The notes under the pieces were generated by a model, which saw only the letters and a program-made list of their open reading frames with translations, was not told the DNA's origin and did no database searches. 64,000 nt of DNA from Vespa crabro (lineage: Eukaryota > Arthropoda > Insecta > Hymenoptera > Vespidae), in the NCBI RefSeq assembly GCF_910589235.1, contig NC_060968.1, positions 1,356,643 through 1,420,642 of the forward strand, given 5' to 3'. This document shows positions 47,010 to 57,554 of this stretch, one piece after another; position 1 is the stretch's first letter, and every line of letters begins with the position of its first letter. A program made the position numbers and the translations under genes.

Positions 47010-47412
47010 ATGGGTATACGAGCGCGTTCCAATAATCTCGTCGAGAAGGAACGAAAAGGTGAAAGGGACGTAAACGTGCTCGCAAATCCTGCGAGAATTA
47101 CTAATATGTGCTTTGGAGGCTTGCCGCGAACCGGAAGTCGCGATTGGCTCGCCAATTTTGAACCTGGTATGGGCATGCTCTTACCAGATGAAACCTACGA
47201 GGAACGTTCCTCGTTTAACTCGATCAGCAATAATACTACTGAGGATCTTTTTGACGATATCGATGAATTCGAAGCGGCCAAGGCATTAGCCGTTTTGCAA
47301 AAGTGCGATGACTTTTTGAAGAGGCACGGTATCAGACCAGAATTCTTCTGCAGACATCGGGAGAGGTTGGCACTACAAAGTTGGCTACTTCAAAAGTCGA
47401 AGTTGTCTTCCG
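47010..47412 (+). CDS. 5' coding exon of an unidentified protein-coding gene (partial)
   Basis: This is the only open frame in the window with balanced, non-repetitive codon use. It encodes 134 residues plus the first base of the next codon, then meets a strong donor, TCCG|GTGAGT, cut after 47412. Beyond the donor the frame turns into T-rich intron sequence. The first ATG is at 47010; a second in-frame Met (residue 33, codon at 47106) opens the more ordered part and could be the true start. Residues 1-32 are basic. Residues 33-75 contain Gly/Pro-rich and Asn/Ser-rich stretches. Residues 76-90 are acidic (TEDLFDDIDEFE). Residues 88-134 look helical, with the motif FLKRHGIRPEFFCRH followed by SWLLQK. 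No signal peptide or membrane segment is seen. The pattern 'FL-x2-H ... FF-x-R ... W' loosely recalls the N-terminus of GAF-type cyclic-nucleotide phosphodiesterases (PDE5/11), but this is too weak to name the gene. No downstream exon was recognised. Confidence 0.6.
47197..47214. other. Perfect 18-bp palindrome inside the coding exon
   Basis: ACGAGGAACGTTCCTCGT spans the codons for YEERSSF of the putative exon. Confidence 0.9.
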
Positions 47413-48700
47413 GTGAGTTAGATTTGTTTTCCTTTTATTGTTTCTTTTTTTTTTTTTATCTTTTTCATCTCGTACAATTTGATCAATTATTATTTTTCTA
47501 CTCTTATTGTTTTCATTGGTACTGATAGTTGTTATCGATTAATATAATTTAATTTAAAAAACATTTTGATTCGTTTATAATTTATAGACGTTTAAATAAA
47601 TTGTTGAAAATCAATTATGTCGTATAATTTTGATAACGAAATAAAGATAAAATTTGCTTTTCTTTTTATTTATTTTTTTCTTTTTTTTTATCGTTTTTAA
47701 TTCATACAAATCGAAGCACATCTTTGAAATAATTAATTATTTTCAAAGAAATAGTTTCGTATATGTAAAAATTGATGATTTTTTCTTACACAAAATTTTC
47801 TTACGAACTATTTATTTTTTTTCTTTTTTCTGTTTTTTTTTTTCCAAACAATTTGTTACGAAAAGATAATTTTTCTTGAAACATTGATTGATTTCAATGG
47901 ACTATCAATTTGTAAGAAATCGATAATCGCGATGATAGTATTTTTTTTTCTCAACTATGTAACTATACTGAACTATATTTAACGGACGTATCATGCGAAT
48001 ACTGTCACGCATCCCTATAATTGATTTAAATGCCAGAGCATTAAGCGAGAATATTCTCGTGCTCGGATAAACTATAAATGTAAAGCTTCATTTTGTCCAG
48101 CGCGTGCACGTTAATTGCAATGCCGTTTACCTTTGTCGCGACGATTACCTCCATTTACATGCTCCGATGTTTATTTCCAGCGCAAACATTTTACGTTAGG
48201 TTTGCAATTTTGGCAATTTTGTTTACTCTCTATATTCTTCTTTTCGAATTTGTTGAAATCAAGGACATTACTTTTCAAACACTAACATCATCTTTTTATT
48301 TTTTTTCTTTATTTACTTTCTTTATAAACTTAGTCGTTTACTTGCCATCACATATTTTCTTGTATTTTCCTTTCTTTTCTGTTTTCTTTTTTTTTTTTTT
48401 TTTTTTTTAATGAGTTCTCCATCAATGTCCATTAAAAAATTTTTGTATTCTTCTTTATTTCTTTTTTCTTCTTTTTTATTTGTTTAAATTTGAGAAACTG
48501 TTGATATAGTTAGTTTAAGTTTATTTGTTTATGTTAATTCGTAGTTTTTTTTTTATTGTCATGTTTTTTTTGTAAAATCATGAATTTCTGTAAAATCATG
48601 AATTTTTGTAAAATTATGAAAGTATTAGCCAAGTACTATTATTGGTTTATTACTATCCTTATACACCTATAGAAGATCGATTCTAGTTATGTTTAATACG
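47413..48700 (+). other. Start of intron 1 and AT-rich non-coding sequence
   Basis: Downstream of the donor at 47413 the sequence is T-rich, with several poly-T runs (47443-47457, 48388-48408). A more mixed island lies at 47985-48185 (CACGCATCCC, GCGCGTGCACG). No exon with a credible acceptor was found. The short hydrophobic open frames here simply reflect T-richness. Confidence 0.4.
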
Positions 48701-48712
48701 TGATCTACGATT

Positions 48713-48729
48713 GTCTCTCTCTCTCTCTC

Positions 48730-48760
<31 letters not shown>

Positions 48761-48770
48761 CCCTCTTTCT
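48713..48770. repeat. (CT)n microsatellite
   Basis: CT repeats with CTTT variants, followed by a complex stretch to 48980 with no recognised gene. Confidence 0.9.
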
Positions 48771-49036
48771 ATATCTACGCGTAACGAGTTATGGAACTCG
48801 AAACATCGAAATATTACATCGTGTATTTCGACGCAGCAGTTTAAGAACAAGTGCACACTACAACTATATCATCATCAAGAGTAGGAGAGTTAACGTAGCG
48901 AGGAACTAGTTGCTCGTATCAGCAAGAGACCAGAAGCATTCATGGTAATATTGTCTAACACGCAGGACGCGTGCACGCGAACTTTTGCAAATGTTATTGG
49001 TATATATATTTATATACACATACACACACACAAATG

Positions 49037-49039
<3 letters not shown>

Positions 49040-49082
<43 letters not shown>
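49040..49082. repeat. (TA)n microsatellite
   Basis: A pure TA run preceded by a CACACA stretch (49020-49031). Confidence 0.95.
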
Positions 49083-49088
<6 letters not shown>

Positions 49089-49526
49089 GGTTGATTCGTT
49101 TTAAATAATATGACCAAATACATGTGATCTCATTGATTTCGTAAATAAATGTATCAAATAAAACCATCTAGGTTTTCAGGGGAGAAATATAACACGCAGA
49201 TATTTCATGGAGGACGTTTCTGTTGTCAAGATATGGAAATTTCATATAACAATTTCTTTTTTTTTTTTTTGATTCATGAAAATCGATATTTTGGAAATCG
49301 AACAAAAGTTGTAAAGAATACTCAACGAACAAATACCCATAATACATACAAATACCCATAAGGTATCTTTTCATCGATATTTCATTGAGTTGCGATGCGT
49401 TTAATCAGAATAATATTAGTTATGACTGTTCATGGCCACAGCGCTTTAAATGATTACAACTTTAAAAGTATTCCTTGTGTCGAAAAATATTATTGCAATT
49501 AGAAAGTTTGTTAGAATGATTGAAAG

Positions 49527-49527
<1 letters not shown>

Positions 49528-49570
<43 letters not shown>
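49528..49570. repeat. (TA)n between duplicated flanks
   Basis: A pure TA run bracketed by a short direct duplication: AGAAAGTTTGTTAGAATGAT (49500) before it and TGAAAGTTTGTTAGAAAGAT (49574) after it. The run therefore sits inside a small tandem duplication of about 75 bp. Confidence 0.8.
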
Positions 49571-51367
49571 CGATTGAAAGTTTGTTAGAAAGATGAATTG
49601 TCAATGAAAATTTTAGATAAATTTTGCTGATCTTAAAATATTGATTGCAATTAAAAAATAAAATTATTACGAATCCCGTATCTTGACAACAGCGTGCGTT
49701 CTCTACGAAATATCTAGAATATATTTTTATATTAAATATTTACAATGTATTTATATATTGTTAATATATAGATTATATTTTTCCTTTGAAAATTTAGTAA
49801 CTTTTATTCGTAACTTTTTCGTTTAGTTTTAAAATCAATAACTTCAGAAATATTTGGCTACATCGTTTAAAATAAGACATCCTATATATACACACACACA
49901 CACGCACACATATACGTTTACAATCGTACATAGATCGGTAATATCGCATGATCGTTTAAAGGATTTCTACGTTCGTACGAACTGGGAAATTATCGGGAAA
50001 CTTGGTCGTTTTTCTTATCGAATTACCGACCCTTCCGGGAAAATGTAGATATAAACGAGCATGTTCCGAAGATCGAAACTCATACACGTTCTTTAAAACC
50101 CGTTTACTCGGTTATTTCTCTATTAATACATTAATATTTTGAATACATTTTTTTTTCTTCCTTCTTCTTCTTCTTATTTATTCTTTCATCTTAATTTTCT
50201 TTTATTCTTTCCTATATCCTATTTCATATATCGTGAAAATATGATAATACGTTAATGTTTTATGCGATTGTTAATAAGGACAGAGAAAATGTTTGTATCG
50301 ATCTTATGCTGATAAAATTGATCGTACGATGATTAATTTTTATATAAAAAAAATATCGTAATTAATTGAAATAAATAATTAAATAATTAATAATGGAATT
50401 AATATTAACGATATTGTGATATAATATTTTATATTAATGAAAAATAAATAGATAATATTGAAATGAGAGTATCATTCTTTTTAAATATTTTTATAAGTGA
50501 TTATATTTCCTTATGAAACAAAAAGAAAAATAATTGTCCCGACATGATCTGACGTACATTAAAAGAAAAAAAATAGAAAAGTATTTTGTTATCGTTAAAA
50601 TTAACAGTTTTAACAATATACTGTTCTTCATATAAACAATATATATATATAGAATATCCACTTATAAATTTCCGAAAAAATATAAACGCAAAAAAAAAAT
50701 TGAAGCTAGAACAAAGTTTATTAAAAAACAATGTTTACTTTTTTATTCATGAGTTTTCAAATTTTTTTTTTTTTTTGAATTGATACCTATAATATTTTTT
50801 CTTTTTGCATATTCATATAACAGCGATCATTTATAATTAAAATCATATGTAATAAAAAAAATTGCTATTATGCATTTTTTACGAGATAGTCGACATTTTA
50901 ACGATTGACTAACTAATTCATACTATATTGTAATTCATATTCTATGCTAGACAAATATATTATTTACAAATTATATTTTTTTAATGTGGTGAAATTAAGC
51001 GAATCTGTTCGACATAATCAAAATATTATTAAAATTTTATGTAGTTTTGATGATTGTTTTTCAAATTATCGTACGGATAAATAATTATATATTTTAATAC
51101 TTCAATCAATTATCTTCTAAATAGTAATATTAGATGCATCGTAATAATTTTTTATTTGAAAAATTATTCCATCGCCATTCTTAAATAATCATCATTGTAT
51201 AAATATGCCAAAAAAAAAGAAATATTATAGGTATCCATGTTAACCTCCATAACTCGAAAAGGTTACTAGTATTAGAAAAAGAAAAAGAAAAAGAAAAAGA
51301 AAAAAAATTTTTGTACATGGACTTTGTAGATAACCATGCAAATTATTTAACATTCTCTTCGTAAATA

Positions 51368-51414
51368 CATATATAAATATGTATATATATATATATATAT
51401 AAATATGTATATAT

Positions 51415-51490
<76 letters not shown>

Positions 51491-51505
51491 ATATATGTAT
51501 GTATA
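51368..51505. repeat. (TA)n higher-order repeat
   Basis: TA runs are broken every 20-30 bp by AAATATG, AAAT or TTTAT, giving a nested periodicity over about 135 bp. Confidence 0.9.
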
Positions 51506-51714
51506 TTTTGTCTAATAAAAATGAACAAAATATTTTGTATTGTACTTACGGAGGGTTATCAAGTATCGAACTTAAATTTGGGGAAAAATCAATTTAATTA
51601 GAAAATAATCATTTACAGATAATTGCTTTAGTAATAGTGAATTTCAAAGGTTCTTAATCATCGAGCAACAAGTACGATGGATCAGGTGAAGAGAGCACAA
51701 CAAGATCCGACGGG

Positions 51715-51870
51715 AAGCTAATCGCGTCTCTACCAGACATAGTAGTATAATAGTTTCAATGAATCTCGCGAACGAGAGATAGGAAAAATAAGAGAGAGAG
51801 ATTTAAAGCATAGGAGAAAAGTCATGGCATCTATACCGGATATTATAGTATTGGTTTCTATCCATCTTAA
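51715..51870. repeat. Short duplication, period about 103 bp
   Basis: GCGTCTCTACCAGACATAGT near 51724 matches GCATCTATACCGGATATTAT near 51827, followed in both by AGTA and TTTC plus ATCT. These lie in a locally more complex stretch (51640-51900) with no recognised gene. Confidence 0.4.
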
Positions 51871-52000
51871 TGAGAGAGGCAAAGTCAACTAGTCTTAAGG
51901 ATTATTTCAAAGAATCGAATAATGAACTAGATGATCGTCGAATATTTTTATTTACTAAAACAATTTTTGATAGTTAATTCGAGAGATATCAACAATTTGT

Positions 52001-52023
52001 TTATTTATTTATTTATTTATTTT
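52001..52023. repeat. (TTTA)n repeat
   Basis: About six TTTA units. Confidence 0.85.
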
Positions 52024-53423
52024 TCATTTTTACATCATTTTTGTTTGCATTATATCGTTACGTATTTTAAACAAAATTTAATTAAACGATTTGCCTGGTA
52101 TGTTTCTTCATATGTAAAGGAAGAAAAAAATGTTTATTTATTTTTAAGAAGCATATATATATATATATATTAATTGATATAATAATTAAATATAATTACA
52201 TGAAACAAATATAGTACATTAAATATATATTATATTAATATAGAAGTACTAAATGTAGGTAGTATATAAAAAAAAAAATAAATAATCATAATAATAAATT
52301 GGTATACCACATCAAATTATAAGTACAATAGAAAATATAAAAAAAATATAGTTCACTATATATCTCTGATGGTACATAAAATAAATCGTAAATATCTACG
52401 ACGCGTTTTAATATTTATAAACAAAAATTGTTAATCGACCTTTTTTATAAAAAAAAATACTCCATTATAATTAACTTATCCTTGGATTGGAATTTTTCTT
52501 TTCTTTTTCTTTGTTTTTTGTTTTTTTAACTTTCACGAACTTATCGAATGTATCAATAGTGAGAAGTTTTTATTAGAGTGTATCGCAATAGCGATAAAAA
52601 AAAAGGAAGAAATAAAAAATAAAGGTGAAAGTGGATATATAAGTACATCGACGCAGATTTAAAGGAGATTTGCTGTTCTACTCGGGAACTTCTTTAAAGG
52701 GCTGAGGATTCGCTCTTTTACGTACTTCAGAAAGTCAGTATAAAGAAAAGTTTGGTTTACAGTTAGCATTTCTTTCTTTCCTTCAAAAAGCTCGACTATC
52801 ATTAGAAGTTCATTGAATTTCTTCTTTCTTTATTTTTTTCTTTCTTTCTTTTTTTTTATCTTTTTTATTTCTTTTAGAAGCATAAAAATATCTAATGCGA
52901 AGCTTTTATTACGTCAAGTATTTTCTATTTTATAAATTTAACGAAAATATAGAAATTAACTTATTTATAGATTTAAAGATTTTATATAAAAAAAAAAAAA
53001 AATAATAATTCAGAAATTCTAATTGTTTAACTCGTGTCTGAGTCGTTTCTAGATTCGAAGAAGATTAGATTTTTAACGAACTGTACTTTGAAGTAATTAT
53101 ATTTAATATAATTTGATCAATTAAATAATTTGCATTTTAATTAACTAATGAAGTTATAATATTTAACTAAACAAACAATTTCAAGCTAACTTTCAATTTG
53201 ATAAATAAATAATTTTAGTATTACGATACATACATATATGGTATATTTCAATAGTTTATTATTATTAATAAATACTATACAACACTAATAAATAATATTA
53301 ATATCGTATTAGCATTAAAAATACTAACACTACTAAACCACACTAGAATTTTTTCGTACAAATAATACTCTTGTTTTTTAAATGTAAAAAATATTTCAAA
53401 TATCAATACTTCCTCGATTTAAT

Positions 53424-53665
53424 TACAGATTGGGCCAAACGTTCTTAGATAATTTTTAAATTCAATTACTCGTTTACGAGATTGTTTAAGCCAATTTAAT
53501 TTTTTTTTTTGTTTTTTTTTAGATCATAGAAAAGTTTCTCGGCATGTAATATTTAAAATCTGGAAAACAATTAGTCTGCAAAAAATCTCGAAGAAGGTTA
53601 ATCGATTTAAAAAATCGTTTAAAAACTTTTGACCCGTCAGGGGTAAACTTTTGACCCAATTAGTA
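53424..53665. mobile_element. Palindromic miniature element, copy 1 (mariner-like MITE)
   Basis: The left arm begins TACAGATTGGGCC and continues into TTCTTAGATAATTTTTAAAT. The right arm, read in reverse complement, begins TACTAATTGGGTCAAAAG and runs into TCAAAAGTTTTTAAACGATT. The arms align over about 70 bp with scattered, mostly transition, mismatches and enclose about 90 bp of loop. The same arm sequence occurs in a second copy at 55171. Total length is 242 bp and there is no coding capacity. The start, TA followed by CAGGTTGG in copy 2, resembles Himar1/irritans-type mariner ends, so non-autonomous mobilisation by a mariner transposase is inferred. Confidence 0.75.
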
Positions 53666-53984
53666 GATTAAATTAATATTTTAAGCGAGTCTTTAAGAAA
53701 TTTACAATTTTTTCATCTTTTATATTGCTTAAATTAATTATTCCAAGAAATAGGCAATATCAGAAATATACAGATAATTTAATCGAAGGAAATGGATGAA
53801 AAAAAAGAAAAAAAGAAAAGAAAGAATTTGATAGGTTAACGAAATAATTTCTGTAAGATCGATCGTACCAAACTCGGTTTATCTCGATCAGAATATTCAA
53901 ATTAGAATTTTGGTTCTGCTAGCTTACGGAAGCCTATTTTCCATCTCTATCTGTCTCGTAATAGTGTAAAGCGTACCATTCACG

Positions 53985-54180
53985 CGAGTCAGTAACGCGT
54001 AAGCGTGGCTATCTTGTGATCGTAATAAATCAACGAGAGACCTAATTAACCGAGGACCAGACCTATAATGGAAGCTTCATTATCGTCGAGTCACCGCTAA
54101 TTACGCGGGTCCGCGGCTGACAGCCTAAACGTAAGTTTACGCATTTATTATGAACGAGTTCGTCAAGTGAAATGATAGAA
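53985..54180. promoter_or_regulatory. Complex island with homeodomain-like sites (candidate enhancer)
   Basis: This roughly 195-bp stretch of balanced composition (ACGCGTAAGCGTGGC, CTAATTACGCGGGTCCGCGG) stands between the two palindromic elements in otherwise AT-rich DNA. It carries CGTAATAAATC, CCTAATTAACC, GCTAATTACG and GCATTTATTATG, which resemble homeodomain and Caudal/Abd-B-type sites. No open frame of note. The regulatory role is inferred. Confidence 0.3.
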
Positions 54181-54353
54181 TTTGTTTTCTTTTTCTCTTT
54201 TTTTATTTTTATTAAATTTCCGTGTAATTCTCACAATCCTTGGAAATTTTTACGATTAAGTAGATCACTGTAGATCGATGATTTTTGAAATGTAAAAATT
54301 TTCGTACGAATTCTTATTTATGTAATATATACTTATAGTATATATATAAATAC

Positions 54354-54356
<3 letters not shown>

Positions 54357-54392
<36 letters not shown>
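54357..54392. repeat. (TA)n microsatellite
   Basis: A pure TA run inside AT-only sequence. Confidence 0.9.
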
Positions 54393-54394
<2 letters not shown>

Positions 54395-54589
54395 TATATT
54401 CTTATTATATTATATATTTGTATATTATAAATATGTACATTTTTATAGTATTGGATATGTACATATAATAAATATTTCATACGTATATTTGAATAAATAA
54501 TACTATAATAGTAATATTTTTGGTGTAAAATATTGTAGAAAAGACGAAATATTAATAAATAATATCAAATATTAGAAAAATATTACATA

Positions 54590-54850
54590 CAACATTAAAA
54601 TTAACGAGTAGTTCGAAAAATGATTTCTCCATAGTTAAGAGTTTGTTAGAAATTTTTTTCTAATGTAGTATTGAAAGTATCTATTTTAACAATATTAGTA
54701 CTTATTTTCGATAAAAAATATTATGCAATACTAATAAACAATATTTATTTTTTATTAGTATTAAGAAGCACTATGCAATATTAAATTAATGAGTAGTTCA
54801 ATCAGATAGTTTGGTAATTTTTTAAAAGTTAAAAGTTTTCTAGGTAATAT
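54590..54850. repeat. Two-copy repeat, period 185 bp
   Basis: ATTAACGAGTAGTTCGAAAA (54600) matches ATTAATGAGTAGTTCAATCA (54785). The matches extend through AGTTAAGAGTTTGTTAG against AGTTAAAAGTTTTCTAG. The surrounding sequence to 55165 consists of further TACTAATAAA/ATATTAGTA motifs related to the dispersed repeat family. Confidence 0.5.
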
Positions 54851-54883
54851 AAAATAACAAATATCTAAATAAATAATATTAGT

Positions 54884-54888
<5 letters not shown>

Positions 54889-54931
<43 letters not shown>
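54889..54931. repeat. (TA)n microsatellite
   Basis: A pure TA run just after the second copy of the 185-bp repeat. Confidence 0.9.
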
Positions 54932-54934
<3 letters not shown>

Positions 54935-55170
54935 ATTATACAACATTAATAAATGCAACACTCGAATTTTACTAATACAAATATCGTAAAATACTAATAA
55001 AAAATATTAGTATTTCATTAATACTGAAAGTTACAGTATAGTATTAATATTTTACTAATGCTAAGAAATCAGTAAATTTCTGTTTAATAAAACGAGAGTA
55101 ATATTTCATTATTAGTACGAAAAACGATACAACACGCTAAAGAGTATTTCACTAATATTAAAAAATATTA

Positions 55171-55418
55171 TACAGGTTGGTCCTTCAAAAGTGTCTAGGT
55201 GGATCAAAAGTTCTTAAATGATTTTAAGAATCAATTACTCTTTTTCGATACTTATTAGGCTTATAGTTAAACTTTTACTTTTACAAAAGACTAGTATAAT
55301 AAGGCTTTTAGTTTTATAAGTTAGGCTTGTAGTTTCGCAATTCGAAAAAAATTAATCTAAAAAGTTTTCAAAAAGTGTAATTGATTTTTAAAATCATCTA
55401 AGGACTTTTGCTTTTATA
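55171..55418. mobile_element. Palindromic miniature element, copy 2 (mariner-like MITE)
   Basis: The left arm opens TACAGGTTGGTCC and contains GATCAAAAGTTCTTAAATGA (55203-55222). The right arm (55365-55410) gives, in reverse complement, CAAAAGTCCTTAGATGATTT. The two arms match at nearly every base over about 45 bp, including the shared ATCAATTAC. The outer end of the right arm is lost after 55410. The same four-arm consensus is found in copy 1, 1.75 kb upstream in the same orientation. Confidence 0.75.
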
Positions 55419-55639
55419 TAACACAATTTTAACATTATATGTCAAAATAAACAATATTAATATTCTTTATCTCAAATAATCCATTAATATATTATTATTT
55501 TTTTTTTCTCCTATTTATTGGGATATTAAATTGATTAAACGAGTTTTTGAAAAAATTTAATCTCCTCTTCAATATTAAAAGATATTCTCGTTCTAAAACA
55601 CATTTTTAATATAACCGCCCTCTGAACTCACTTACATTT

Positions 55640-56295
55640 ACGTGCGTGTCAATGTATATGTTTAGTGTTTCGAAATATTTTTTTAACTCTAGGGGTGATC
55701 ACTGTTAGAGATACTATCAGTGGTATTATATGCACCCTCTGTTGTTTCTACATTCTTTACACACGCCATTGGCGTGTATACTTTTTTTTTCTACGATATT
55801 TGTGTTAAATGTTATTGTTATTATAGGTATTGAAATGTCAATAAGGTAAGTTATTTTGTCCCGCTTGTGTATAGACGTAAGATCCCATCGATCGTATTTC
55901 ATTATTCCGTCTATGTAATGTATATCGTTGTATTCAAGTATAATTTGTAGTCTTCTATTTCTATGATTGTTCGTGATATGTACACAGAATATGGTATATA
56001 GTTTTTTCCAGGTTATATTTGTTGACTATTGTTTTGTTTAATATTTTAGTTGTAATGTTGTGTTCGTCTGTATATTTTATTCCTGTCATTAATTCATATC
56101 TTTCAATTATGTGGTCTATTGTTTCCTACTGTTATTTGCATTTTCAGCATTTGTTCATTTGTACGTTTGAATTCTTTCATTATCTATTCTTGGTGGTTCT
56201 TTATTACTATTATTTATTGGCCCTTTATGGCTGTTGCGAATTCCTCTATTTCCGTGAATAATTTGCCATTTTGTGACCATACATATGCGTCTGTT
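55640..56295 (-). pseudogene. Relic of a LINE with restriction-enzyme-like endonuclease: 3' end of the ORF
   Basis: On the minus strand, broken frames follow the order expected for the C-terminus of an RLE-type non-LTR retrotransposon (R2/R4/Dong-like group). From 56290 downward there is LFTEIEEFATAIKGQ. Next comes a CxxC pair, its middle codon now TGA, near 56150-56140, followed by ETIDHIIERYE, in which the last Cys of the CCHC pattern has become Tyr. An EDYKLYLNTT block follows near 55950-55920. The endonuclease core then reads RWD...HKRDKITYLIDISIP (55893-55830), where families usually have RPD. The terminal block is HIIPLIVSLTVITP (about 55732-55690). At least four frame changes and several stops show it is dead. 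Family knowledge is from memory; the exact clade is uncertain. Only the 3' part is present, as expected for 5'-truncated LINE copies. Confidence 0.7.
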
Positions 56296-57554
56296 TTGTT
56301 TACGTATTCATTGTCTATTACATAGCGATATTTAGCGGGTAGATTTTTTAATAATGATCTTCGAAGATTTTTTCTCTTCGTCTATTTTGAATTTTATTTT
56401 ATCCAAAAGACATTGATCTTAGGTATATCATAAAAAAAGAGTAGTGTTACCGGTAGTGTTAGCTTTTTGATTTGTAGGAATTTGAATTCTCCCGCCTAGT
56501 AGTTCGGCATCCAGTCATTTCTCTATTTTATCGTACCGGTTGGCTAAGCTAGGTCAATGGAGTAAAGCCGTATCGGATTTCGGTGTTGGTGAAAATTGAT
56601 TTTATTCCACGACGTAGTATCGACGCTAGACTATGCCGATCCACGTTTCCACTGCTCGTTCGCCATTTAACCACGATATCAATTTCCATAATAAATGTAT
56701 CCATAAATTTCCATGATAAATAACAACACTGTAACTACGTAGTTACGAACCGAGAAAAAGAGAGGGGAAGTGTATATATGCGTATGTGTATGTGTATTTG
56801 TATGTTCATGTATGTGTTTTTTCCAAATTTTTTCATTTGATTTACACCATGGCCATTGCAATTTGGAGGAATACAGCTGTTACGTTCCACTTCATTTCAT
56901 ACCACATGTTACCAAGATTACTATTCTGTACCGTAGTATAATAATAATTATTATTATATTATATATTTGTTGTTTTTGTTTATATATTTAATTTCTTCGA
57001 ATATCGTGAAATTTTAATGATAAGAAAGTAATTCAAAATTCTTCTTGACAAAAACGTCGTTGATTAATTACTTCTTTAGTACGTTCAATGTCTTAACAGT
57101 TATTTGTTTTCATATAACGTACAAGTTAGTCTTTAAAATCTATCATAGTAATTAATATACTTCTTCCTATAAATGATATTAGTTTTTTTTACATGTTTAA
57201 TAATACTTAATTAACAATTTGATTAATCAATAAAATTTTTATTTATATTTTGTCAATATAATTATTAATCTAATTTTGTAAAATAATTCAGTTTATTTAT
57301 AATAATTTTTAGCTTATTTAATTTTAACATATATTAATCAGTTTTGTAATTTATTTTACTAATATACTTGATAATATTAAATTAACAATGTGATGAATAC
57401 AAAATATTATTACCTCACGTCAACGACAAATTTATCAACTTAATTTCACAAAATCTTTTCATTTATTCGTTATTTACATTTTATTTAATATTTATTTAAT
57501 AAAAACAACAAAAGAACTACTTTCAATTAAAATATTTTGTTTTAAATGATAATA
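56296..57554. other. Unique sequence beside the LINE relic, then AT-rich DNA
   Basis: 56420-56700 is mixed (GTACCGGTTGGCTAAGC, GCCGTATCGGATTTCGG) and could be non-coding LINE or unrelated sequence; no protein trace was found in it. 56770-56820 is a GTATGT run. 56940-57554 is AT-rich. Confidence 0.4.

Larger units (their letters stand above)
48771..51367. other. AT-rich non-coding sequence
   Basis: 48780-48990 and 49900-50110 are mixed islands. The rest is AT-rich with TA runs and CACACA/CACGCACA (49893-49910). No credible exon. Confidence 0.5.
51506..53423. other. AT-rich sequence with one duplication
   Basis: 51640-51900 holds the 103-bp duplication. 52620-52830 is mixed. 53200-53350 has ATACTAATAAATAATATTA-like motifs of the dispersed repeat family. 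No gene found. Confidence 0.5.
54181..55170. other. AT-rich sequence built of TACTAATAAA-type motifs
   Basis: ATATTAGTA, AATACTAATAAA and ACAACATTAA motifs recur irregularly and belong to the dispersed AT-rich repeat family. TA runs and the 185-bp repeat lie within. Confidence 0.5.

Noticed and set aside
47318..47402. Naming the 47-kb gene as a PDE5/11-type phosphodiesterase
   Set aside because: Resemblance is a loose pattern of a few residues recalled from memory; without GAF or catalytic domains in the window the name is not justified.
55743..55800. ACACGCCATTGGCGTGT palindrome within the LINE relic
   Set aside because: Short and consistent with chance; no relation to the ends of the element.
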